Source: Clostridiales bacterium
Lineage (GTDB): Bacteria > Bacillota > Clostridia > Lutisporales > Lutisporaceae
DNA length: 8,913 nt
NCBI GenBank assembly: GCA_012842725.1
Contig: DUSG01000084.1
Coordinates: 1 to 8,913, forward strand
Reading direction: 5' to 3'
Made by a program: the position numbers and the translations under genes. The notes under the pieces were generated by a model. The model was not told the origin of the DNA and did not search any database. It saw only the letters and a program-made list of their open reading frames with translations. Of this stretch, positions 1-5,666 are shown one piece after another. Position 1 is the stretch's first letter, and each line of letters starts with the position of its first letter.

Positions 1-711
1 CACCTGCAAGGTTTGGAAAATAAATATCCAAATCAGATTTCAGGGGGACAACAGCAAAGAGTAGCATTAGCAAGGTGTATTATTTATAAACCAGATCTAT
101 TGATGCTCGATGAACCCTTTTCTGCACTGGATTCACATTTGAAAGATCAGCTTCAAAATGAAGTATTAGACTTGCTGAAGCTTTATGATGGAGAAGTACT
201 GATGGTTTCTCACAGCAGAGATGAAATATACAGATTCTGTGAAAAAGTAGTAATAATCGATAAGGGGAAAACTGTTTTATACGGAGATACCAAACAAATT
301 TTCAAACAGCCAAAATTGTATACAGCAGCAATAATAACCGGTTGTAAAAATATTTCAAGATGTGAAGTTTTATCTCCTCACAGTGTTTATGCCGTTGATT
401 GGGGAATAGTTTTAGAAACTGCGAAAATAATACCTCAAAAAATAAAATACGTAGGAGTTCAGGCACATGATTTTCAGATGCTTGATGCTGCTGCGGCTGA
501 AGATGAAAAGAACGTGATAAAATGCAGAATTAATAGGATAGTTGAAGGTGTATCTGAGTATACAGTCTATTTTGAAAATGAAAAAATGGAAAAGAAAAAC
601 GACAATGCTGACATATTGTATAAAATTGACAAAGATAAATGGAATAACAGAAAAGATAAGGAAAATTTATACCTGAAAATTCCTGAAGATGCAATATTGA
701 TGTTGGAATAA
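1..711 (+). CDS. modC: Molybdate ABC transporter ATP-binding protein, ModC-like (5' truncated by window edge)
   Basis: ATPase subunit of an ABC importer, probably for molybdate, working at the inner face of the membrane with ModA and ModB partners. The reading frame is open from base 1 (residues HLQG precede a TTG at 13), so the gene starts upstream and its Walker A motif is missing here. Visible in order: ABC signature ISGGQQQR (37-60), Walker B LLMLDEPF (97-120), D-loop SALD, and the H-loop histidine in VSHSRDE (codon 211-213). After the nucleotide-binding domain, about 130 residues include a stretch with YVGVQAHDF and KCRINRIVEG, resembling the TOBE/MOP-fold regulatory domain of ModC-type ATPases. 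The next gene, a molybdopterin-binding protein, supports molybdate as substrate. A tungstate or other oxyanion importer is the main alternative. The ABC ATPase call is certain; the substrate is inferred. Confidence 0.78.
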   Translation, partial: HLQGLENKYPNQISGGQQQRVALARCIIYKPDLLMLDEPFSALDSHLKDQLQNEVLDLLKLYDGEVLMVSHSRDEIYRFCEKVVIIDKGKTVLYGDTKQIFKQPKLYTAAIITGCKNISRCEVLSPHSVYAVDWGIVLETAKIIPQKIKYVGVQAHDFQMLDAAAAEDEKNVIKCRINRIVEGVSEYTVYFENEKMEKKNDNADILYKIDKDKWNNRKDKENLYLKIPEDAILMLE

Positions 712-746
712 CATTTCTTATGCTAGTATATATTTGAGTATATGAA

Positions 747-778
747 TTGCTGCTGTTGAATCGGCAGCGTTTTCTTTT
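747..778 (+). terminator. Rho-independent terminator after modC-like gene
   Basis: GCTGCTG (749-755) pairs with CGGCAGC (762-768) around a six-base TTGAAT loop, with one G-T wobble. The U-rich tail GTTTTCTTTT follows at 769-778. It lies 37 bases after the stop codon and closes the transporter transcript, so the molybdopterin-binding gene probably has its own promoter. Confidence 0.8.
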
Positions 779-788
779 GAGTAAAAGT

Positions 789-816
789 TTGATGCTGGAT
801 TTTTGATAAATATAGT
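789..816 (+). promoter_or_regulatory. Candidate sigma-A promoter for the molybdopterin-binding gene
   Basis: TTGATG (789-794), a 16-base spacer and TATAGT (811-816) approximate a sigma-A promoter, just after the upstream terminator and about 70 bases before the start codon. The region is AT-rich and other pairings are possible (for example TTGATA at 803-808), so the exact site is uncertain. Confidence 0.35.
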
Positions 817-886
817 GCTATTATAAAAAATTATAGGAATGCATCATAACTAGAGTTTATGAATAAGGGAAGGTAGTGTGTTTATA

Positions 887-1909
887 ATGAGAAAGGTAAA
901 TGTCAGGGAAGCAGTTGGATTGATATTGGGACAAGATCTTACAAAGATTGTTCCTGGTGAGTTTAAGGGTGTAAAGTTTAAGAAAGGGTATATAATCAAA
1001 GAAGAAGATATAGATGAGCTTTTAAAGATGGGAAAGGAATACGTATATATAGCTGAAATGGATGAACCCTATGTTCATGAAAATGATGGAGCTAGTGTAC
1101 TTGCAAGTGCCATAAGCGGAGAAGGTATTGAACTGACAAATCCTGCGGAAGGGAAAGTTAACTTAATTGCATCATTTTCTGGTGTTCTGAAAATCAATCT
1201 TGATGCGTTGAACGAAATGAACAGTATTGGAGATCTTATGGTATCTACACTTCATAGAAACACTTTTGTGGAGAAAGGTAAAAAGGTTGCCAGTGCTAAA
1301 ATTATTCCACTTATAATATCAGAGGAAAAGATAGGCAAGATTAAGGAAACTGAAGAAAAGCATGGGAAAATAATAGAGATTAAACCGATTAGTAAAAAGA
1401 ATGTTGGCATACTGATTACAGGTAATGAAGTGTTTTATAAAAGGATAGAAGATAGATTTGCTCCGGTGTTGAAGCAAAAGATGGAATATTGGGGATGTCC
1501 TATAGTTGATTTGCAGTACAGCCCTGATGATATAGATGTGATTTCCTCTAGAATAAATGAAATTATCGCTAATGGTGCAGAGATTTTGATTGTTACAGGT
1601 GGTATGGCAGTGGATCCGGATGATGTTACTATGGCTTCAATAGCAAAGGCAGGATGTGAAATAGAGAGTTATGGTTCACCAGTGCTGCCAGGTGCTGTTT
1701 TTCTTGTAGCATATAAGGATAATATACCTGTTATAGGATTACCGGCTTGTGGGATGTACCATAAAGCAACTGTGTTTGATATATTATTTCCAAGATTTTT
1801 GGCAGGTGAAAGAGTGACAAGAAAAGATATAGTGGAATTAGCACATGGAGGATTATGCATGGAATGCAATGAATGTCATTATCCTATATGTCCTTTTGGG
1901 AAGGCATAG
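887..1909 (+). CDS. Molybdopterin-binding protein (MoeA/MogA-like MoCF domain) with C-terminal Cys cluster
   Basis: A 340-residue cytoplasmic protein related to the molybdopterin-binding (MoCF_biosynth) superfamily, probably handling molybdenum cofactor or molybdenum insertion. Residues 1-165 form an N-terminal part of the type seen in clostridial 'molybdopterin-binding protein' genes (VREAVGLILGQDLTKIVPGEFKG near the start). Residues 173-310 hold the MoCF core, with GILITGNEV, TGGMAVDPDDVT (237-248) and GSPVLPGA. It ends in a cysteine cluster, C324-x2-C327-x2-C330-x4-C335, followed by PFG. It is shorter than classical MoeA (about 400 residues) and lacks an obvious MoeA C-terminal domain, so I give no symbol. 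ATG 887 is preferred because MRKVNVREAVG fits the family start. An in-frame GTG at 878 sits only 4 bases after GGGAAGG, whereas ATG 887 is 13 bases away, so the start is not settled. The modC-like gene upstream supports a molybdenum role. Confidence 0.85.
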   Translation: MRKVNVREAVGLILGQDLTKIVPGEFKGVKFKKGYIIKEEDIDELLKMGKEYVYIAEMDEPYVHENDGASVLASAISGEGIELTNPAEGKVNLIASFSGVLKINLDALNEMNSIGDLMVSTLHRNTFVEKGKKVASAKIIPLIISEEKIGKIKETEEKHGKIIEIKPISKKNVGILITGNEVFYKRIEDRFAPVLKQKMEYWGCPIVDLQYSPDDIDVISSRINEIIANGAEILIVTGGMAVDPDDVTMASIAKAGCEIESYGSPVLPGAVFLVAYKDNIPVIGLPACGMYHKATVFDILFPRFLAGERVTRKDIVELAHGGLCMECNECHYPICPFGKA

Positions 1910-1926
1910 CAGATATCGAAGGAGTA

Positions 1927-2058
1927 TTGATATATGAACCAGGTACATTCGATATTGCTTTTTTACAGGAGATAATGTCAAAGTTTTGTTCAGTAGTAAA
2001 ACTTGAAGCTTTGGAAGAGATAAAGGAAACAATAGAGCACTTTGCATCAATATTATAA
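1927..2058 (+). pseudogene. Doubtful small ORF or gene remnant (about 43 residues)
   Basis: An open frame continues from inside the end of the molybdopterin-binding gene (ATG 1873) to a TAA at 2056-2058. The part outside that gene encodes LIYEPGTFDIAFLQEI followed by a helix-like, Glu/Lys-rich tail. A good Shine-Dalgarno GAAGGAG (1917-1923) is present. In this frame, though, the only nearby start is TTG 1927, too close to it, while the well-spaced ATG 1934 lies in another frame and stops after 13 codons. This combination would fit a small gene broken by a frameshift, a C-terminal remnant, or chance. I do not recognise the product. The downstream terminator would cover it together with the preceding gene. 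Confidence 0.25.
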
Positions 2059-2086
2059 AGGAAAAGATAGCAGGTACTAAGTTATA

Positions 2087-2134
2087 AGGTGTTGCCTCTT
2101 AAATTTGAGAGGTAACACCTATTTTATCTAATTT
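2087..2134 (+). terminator. Terminator after the molybdopterin-binding gene
   Basis: A 13-bp stem, AGGTGTTGCCTCT (2087-2099) with AGAGGTAACACCT (2108-2120), one G-T wobble and an eight-base loop. It is followed by ATTTTATCTAATTT, a moderate U-rich tail. It ends the molybdenum block and could act on both strands in part. Confidence 0.75.
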
Positions 2135-2243
2135 GAAATTATTACACATAATTGAGAAGAAATATAACGGCCTGTGAGTTAAATCTTTACATAAATTGAA
2201 GCGGTATTGATTAAATAATAAAAAAAGTATAAAATATAAAGAT

Positions 2244-2280
2244 ACTATCTTTTTTATATTAAAAGATAGTTTTTTCTTTT
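2244..2280 (+). terminator. Second terminator-like hairpin, no obvious cognate gene
   Basis: ACTATCTTTT (2244-2253) pairs perfectly with AAAAGATAGT (2261-2270) around a seven-base loop, followed by TTTTTCTTTT (2271-2280). The A-rich 5' side and U-rich 3' side make it usable on either strand. No gene on the + strand ends between the previous terminator and this one, so it is a back-up terminator, the end of a short non-coding transcript, or an insulator for the next unit. Confidence 0.65.
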
Positions 2281-2364
2281 AATAAAGCGTATTTGGTTTT
2301 AATGAAATCAATAATACTTTCACATTGTTTTTAATGCTGAGTTTTGAAGGGAGACAGTTTGTTA

Positions 2365-3090
2365 ATGATGAGAGAATTTATAGCCGGATTCGGGCTGTTC
2401 ATTGGATATTATGCAGTTGCTGTTTTGTTGCTGTTAATAATCAGATCATTTTTGAAGCCACCAAGGGAATTATTTCGGAAACTCCTTCATACTGCATGCT
2501 TTTTATCTGTGTTGGTGCTTCTTTATGCCTTTGATACATGGTATTTGGCAATGCTAACCGCCATAGTATTTGCTATTGCTTTGTATCCGGTAATAACTTT
2601 TATCGAAAGATTTCCCAAGGTAATGGATTTACTGATTGAGCGTAGAAATGGAGAGATAAAATCAAGCTTGTTAATAGCTTTTTTTATGATGGCAGTGCTT
2701 ATTGCAATATTTTGGGGGATTTTAGGAGAACAGTGGAAGTTTATTGTTATTGTTTCTGTTATGGCTTGGGGGTTCGGAGATGCAGCAGCAGCTCTAATTG
2801 GAAAAGCTTTTGGCCGAAATCCAATTAATCACCGATGGGTGGAGGGAACAAAGACCAGGGAAGGATCAATTGCTATGTATTTCGTATCTGCCACCACAAT
2901 ACTTATATGTCTTTTGATATATACCTCATTTCCCTGGCATTTATGTTTATCAGGAGCCTTGCTTGTCTCCCCAATATGTGCAGTTGTTGAGCTGGTATCC
3001 CGCAATGGGATTGATACAATTACTGTACCCTTAGCGACGGCATTTCCCATATTTTCACTTATGATCTTGTTTTCTTTAATGGGGGTATAG
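2365..3090 (+). CDS. Dolichol/phytol/diacylglycerol kinase-like integral membrane protein (SEC59/VTE5/DGK1 type)
   Basis: A 241-residue multi-pass membrane protein resembling the CTP-dependent polyprenol/phytol/diacylglycerol kinase family, whose members are often annotated as phosphatidate cytidylyltransferases. Family-like motifs in order: ELFRKLLH (35-42) at the first cytoplasmic loop, WGFGDAAAALIGKAFG (135-150), KTREGS (163-168), and E209 followed by GIDTITVPL (215-223). About seven hydrophobic segments surround these. The expected reaction is phosphorylation of a lipid alcohol; the real substrate cannot be read from sequence. GGGAG at 2349-2353 precedes TTG 2359 (5 bases) and ATG 2365 (11 bases). 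I chose ATG 2365, but TTG 2359 is possible, and a TTG at 2344 would place the ribosome site inside the gene. The next gene begins two bases after the stop, so the two are co-expressed. Arginine is CGN in 5 of 11 cases, unlike the flanking genes. Confidence 0.72.
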   Translation: MMREFIAGFGLFIGYYAVAVLLLLIIRSFLKPPRELFRKLLHTACFLSVLVLLYAFDTWYLAMLTAIVFAIALYPVITFIERFPKVMDLLIERRNGEIKSSLLIAFFMMAVLIAIFWGILGEQWKFIVIVSVMAWGFGDAAAALIGKAFGRNPINHRWVEGTKTREGSIAMYFVSATTILICLLIYTSFPWHLCLSGALLVSPICAVVELVSRNGIDTITVPLATAFPIFSLMILFSLMGV

Positions 3091-3091
3091 T

Positions 3092-3769
3092 ATGAAAACA
3101 CTAAATGAATGTCAATCCTCCGATCGTGAAAAAGTAATGCTTATGTCTCTTTTATTAAGCGCACCTGGACCAATTGTAACCGGTATTCCTGCAATATTAA
3201 GTCATTCTGCAACACAAATTGCGGATTTTCTTCGACGTACTTCGGAATTGGTAGCTTTATTTGTATCTTGGTGGATTTATCGAAAACTTAAGCATATTGA
3301 GAACTCTGATGATACCTATCGTATTCACTTGGAACGTATAGCTAATTTGACCGTTTTCGGAGCCATGATGTGTTCAGGAATGTCAATGTTTATTGTAGGA
3401 GTATCTCGCTTTTTCATATATAGAGCAAATGGGAATGTAGTTTTGGGATTAATAATAGCCATATTAGGGGTATTGACAAACTTGTGGTTTTGGTGGCGCT
3501 ATAGAAATATGATACGGGAGAAATATAATTCCGTAATTGCAGGGCAGGAAAAGCTGTATCGGGCAAAGGCTTGTATTGATATATGTGTTGTATCAGCGCT
3601 TATTTCAGTAGCAGTTGCACCAAATCATCCCTTGACCCAGTTTATCGATGCTTTAGGTTGTATCATAGTTGCTTTTTATCTTTTATACAATGGAGTAGAT
3701 ATGCTAAGGAAGAATAAGGATGATGTAAATAATAAACCTGAAAACTTATGTGAGATGGATTATAGGTAA
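3092..3769 (+). CDS. Cation diffusion facilitator (CDF)-like membrane protein, apparently lacking metal ligands
   Basis: A 225-residue membrane protein with about six hydrophobic segments, resembling the transmembrane domain of cation diffusion facilitators without the cytoplasmic C-terminal domain. The TM2-like segment ATQIADFLRRTSELVALF matches the usual 'ADALHSLADLL' pattern, but the metal-binding HxxxD becomes R48xxxE52. In the TM5-like segment (157-171), the second HxxxD seems replaced by I162 and V166, although D163 lies nearby. The last segment (184-206, FIDALGCIIVAFYLLYNG) fits the family's TM6. I infer it may not transport Zn/Mn/Fe as normal CDF proteins do; this rests on an alignment from memory. 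It starts at ATG 3092, two bases after the preceding stop, with a GGGGG ribosome site inside the upstream gene, indicating translational coupling. Ten of its 14 arginines are CGN, against 1 of 24 in rpoD, which suggests a different origin. Confidence 0.62.
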   Translation: MKTLNECQSSDREKVMLMSLLLSAPGPIVTGIPAILSHSATQIADFLRRTSELVALFVSWWIYRKLKHIENSDDTYRIHLERIANLTVFGAMMCSGMSMFIVGVSRFFIYRANGNVVLGLIIAILGVLTNLWFWWRYRNMIREKYNSVIAGQEKLYRAKACIDICVVSALISVAVAPNHPLTQFIDALGCIIVAFYLLYNGVDMLRKNKDDVNNKPENLCEMDYR

Positions 3770-3863
3770 ATGAGCATGTAAACCAAATCTTTGAAAAGGA
3801 TTTGAGTGAGATTAATTGAGAAATCAGATTTGTAATTGGGCTGAATAACAGGTGAAGCTTAGG

Positions 3864-3917
3864 AGGGTATTGTACTTTATTTTGTTAATAACAAAGTGCG
3901 ATACCCTTGTTTTATTT
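3864..3917 (+). terminator. Strong terminator of the kinase-like/CDF-like unit
   Basis: A 15-bp stem of AGGGTATTGTACTTT (3864-3878) and AAAGTGCGATACCCT (3893-3907), with two G-T wobbles and a 14-base loop. The tail TGTTTTATTT follows. It is about 95 bases after the CDF-like stop codon. The two wobbles favour the + strand transcript as the working orientation less than a perfect stem would, but position and tail fit a + strand terminator. Confidence 0.78.
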
Positions 3918-3971
3918 AAATGTTTGCTTCACACTTTTATATACTTAAGAAGGAATTCAAATATACTTATA

Positions 3972-3999
3972 TTGAATACAGAGTCTGTATTTTTATGAA
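3972..3999 (+). promoter_or_regulatory. Candidate promoter with palindromic operator upstream of the dgt operon
   Basis: ATACAGA-G-TCTGTAT (3976-3990) is a perfect inverted repeat of 7-base arms around one base. It overlaps a possible -35 TTGAAT (3972-3977) and lies before a possible -10 TATGAA (3994-3999) at 16-base spacing. The geometry suits repression by a dimeric regulator. The -10 is weak and the leader to ATG 4134 would be about 130 bases, so this is tentative. Confidence 0.3.
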
Positions 4000-4133
4000 C
4001 CGACTTTCATGCTCAAAAAAAGATGATAAACTTAAGCCTATTCGTTATATTTTTAGAAATATAATAATTATAAAGGAAAATATATATTTTTGTAGTATAT
4101 ATTTAGTATGTAAATTGTTTAGGAGTTGTTATT

Positions 4134-5132
4134 ATGAATATTAGACAAAGAACCGAAGAATTGGAAAGACGTATTTTATCCCCTTATGCTGTATGCAGTG
4201 CAGACAGTAAAGGAAGGAAAAAAGAAGAGGTTAAATGTGATATAAGAACTGAATTTCAGAGGGATAGAGATAGAGTAATCCATTCAAAGGCTTTCAGGAG
4301 GCTTAAACATAAAACTCAGGTTTTTATATCTCCTGAAAAGGATCATTATAGGACAAGGCTGACTCATACTCTTGAGGTTGCTCAAATAGCAAGAACTATT
4401 GCCAGAGCTCTGAAGCTGAATGAAGATTTAACGGAAGCCATAGCCCTTGGTCATGATTTAGGTCATACTCCATTTGGTCATGCCGGTGAAGCCGTATTAA
4501 ATGATATTCATCCAGGCGGCTTTAAGCATAATGAGCAAAGTTTAAGGGTAGTGGATGTTCTTGAAAACAACAAAGGTTTGAATCTTACATGGGAAGTTAG
4601 AGATGGAATACTGAATCATACAGGAGATAATCAGCCTAGTACGCTGGAAGGAATGGTAGTAAAATATTCAGACAGAATAGCATATATAAATCATGATATT
4701 GATGATGCATTGAGAGCTGGAATATTGAGCGTCCATGATTTGCCTGAAGATTGTATCAAAATACTTGGCAAGGACCATAAAAGCAGAATTAACACAATGA
4801 TTACGGATATAATATATGAAAGCATGGATAAGCCATATATTAAAATGAGTAAAGATGTAGATATGGCTACAAATAAGTTGAGAAAATTCATGTTTGATAA
4901 TGTTTATATAGGTTCAAAAGCAAAAGAGGAAGAAGAAAAAGTCAAATACATAGTAAAACAATTATATGAATATCTGATTAATAATCCTGATGAAATACCT
5001 GAAGATATAAGGAATATAATGGAAGATACTGATATTCATAGGATAACATGTGATTATATTGCAGGAATGACAGACAGATATGCGCTAAACAAATATAAAT
5101 CATTATTTTTACCGATTGGATGGAAGTTTTAA
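4134..5132 (+). CDS. dgt: Deoxyguanosinetriphosphate triphosphohydrolase-like dNTPase (HD domain)
   Basis: A 332-residue soluble HD-superfamily enzyme expected to hydrolyse dNTPs to the deoxynucleoside and triphosphate, trimming the dNTP pool. The metal-binding HD set is complete: H78 in RLTHTLEV, H107-D108 in GHDLGHTPFGH, and D180 in YSDRIAYINHDIDDA. An N-terminal segment with FQRDRDRVIHSKAFRRLKHKTQVF is typical of the family. Length fits the short bacterial dGTPase-like group found in Firmicutes rather than the roughly 500-residue E. coli Dgt, so specificity for dGTP should not be assumed. ATG 4134 has AGGAG eight bases upstream. It is first in an apparent operon with the YaiI/YqxD, dnaG and rpoD genes, fitting a role at replication. 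HD dNTPases can also limit phage, but this context is housekeeping. Confidence 0.92.
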   Translation: MNIRQRTEELERRILSPYAVCSADSKGRKKEEVKCDIRTEFQRDRDRVIHSKAFRRLKHKTQVFISPEKDHYRTRLTHTLEVAQIARTIARALKLNEDLTEAIALGHDLGHTPFGHAGEAVLNDIHPGGFKHNEQSLRVVDVLENNKGLNLTWEVRDGILNHTGDNQPSTLEGMVVKYSDRIAYINHDIDDALRAGILSVHDLPEDCIKILGKDHKSRINTMITDIIYESMDKPYIKMSKDVDMATNKLRKFMFDNVYIGSKAKEEEEKVKYIVKQLYEYLINNPDEIPEDIRNIMEDTDIHRITCDYIAGMTDRYALNKYKSLFLPIGWKF

Positions 5133-5199
5133 AAAAAATGAAGGATATTTGTATTTTATATCGAATAAATATAAACTCAGTGTCTTGATTAGGAGGAAT

Positions 5200-5652
5200 A
5201 TGAAAATAATAGTCGATTCTGATGCATGTCCTGTAAAGGAGATTATCATAAAAGTTGCAAAAAAATATGATATAGAAACAATATTTGTTTGTAGTTTGAG
5301 CCATTATTCAAATTGCTGTGAAACTCATAATATAAAGACTATTTATGTAGATGATGTATTTCAATCAGCAGATTTGGCAATAATCAATAGAGCTGATGTT
5401 GGAGATATTGTAATAACCGGCGACTTTGGACTTGCTGCTATGGCATTATCTAAAGGAGCTCATGCATTATCCTTTGACGGAAGAATTTACGATGACAGGC
5501 AAATTGATGATTTATTGAATATCAGACATCATAAACTGAAGTTGCTGCGTAGTGGTGGCAGAAATAAGGGACCCAAAAAACGAAGCAAGGAGGATGACGA
5601 TTTATTTTTATCATCGTTAGAAGCATTGATAGTGGCTAACATGAAACGTTAA
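5200..5652 (+). CDS. YaiI/YqxD family protein (DUF188, PIN-like)
   Basis: A 150-residue cytoplasmic protein of the YaiI/YqxD (DUF188) family, related to PIN-domain nucleases; the biochemical activity is not established. The family start MKIIVDSDACPVK is present, then an AD-x-x-I segment (QSADLAIINRA), a GDIVITGDFGLA motif carrying the acidic residues of a PIN-like site, and the conserved C-terminal GRNKGPKKRSKEDDDLF. AGGAGG (5191-5196) lies just before ATG 5200. A longer in-frame ATG at 5116 would overlap the end of dgt and adds residues foreign to the family, so I use 5200. It sits between dgt and dnaG, as yqxD does next to dnaG in Bacillus, implying co-transcription with replication genes. 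Three of its eight arginines are CGN, all in the last third. Confidence 0.9.
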   Translation: MKIIVDSDACPVKEIIIKVAKKYDIETIFVCSLSHYSNCCETHNIKTIYVDDVFQSADLAIINRADVGDIVITGDFGLAAMALSKGAHALSFDGRIYDDRQIDDLLNIRHHKLKLLRSGGRNKGPKKRSKEDDDLFLSSLEALIVANMKR

Positions 5653-5666
5653 AGGTGGTATAGCTT

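Larger units (their letters stand above)
2059..2364. other. Intergenic region holding two hairpins and no convincing gene
   Basis: This 306-base stretch contains the terminator at 2087-2134 and a second terminator-like hairpin at 2244-2280. The 120 bases between them are very AT-rich, with no credible ORF. Possible promoter elements such as TTTACA (2186-2191) or TTGATT (2207-2212) with TATAAA (2228-2233) do not have good spacing. The promoter of the following membrane-protein gene must lie after 2280, but I see no clear match there. Confidence 0.5.
3770..4133. other. Intergenic region: terminator, operator-like palindrome, leader of the dgt operon
   Basis: These 364 bases hold a strong terminator (3864-3917), a palindrome (3976-3990) and a very AT-rich leader ending in the dgt ribosome site AGGAG (4121-4125, 8 bases before ATG 4134). 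A 74-codon open frame at 3920-4144 has no ribosome site and low-complexity Ile/Tyr/Lys composition, so I do not call it a gene. A TATAAT sits at 4060-4065 but has no good -35 partner. Confidence 0.5.

Noticed and set aside
2829..3101. 90-codon open frame on the minus strand
   Set aside because: It lies antisense to the motif-bearing part of the kinase-like gene, with no ribosome site or recognisable domain.
3920..4144. 74-codon + strand open frame in the dgt leader
   Set aside because: It has no ribosome binding site, low-complexity Ile/Tyr/Lys composition expected from AT-rich DNA, and it runs over the dgt start. It begins inside the terminator region.
4134..5132. dNTPase as part of an anti-phage defence system
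   Set aside because: HD dNTPases can restrict phage, but this one is in the conserved replication/sigma operon with no defence partner nearby, so a housekeeping role is simpler.
4978..5304. 108-codon open frame on the minus strand
   Set aside because: It is opposite the end of dgt and the start of the YaiI/YqxD gene, both well supported, and its translation resembles no family I know.
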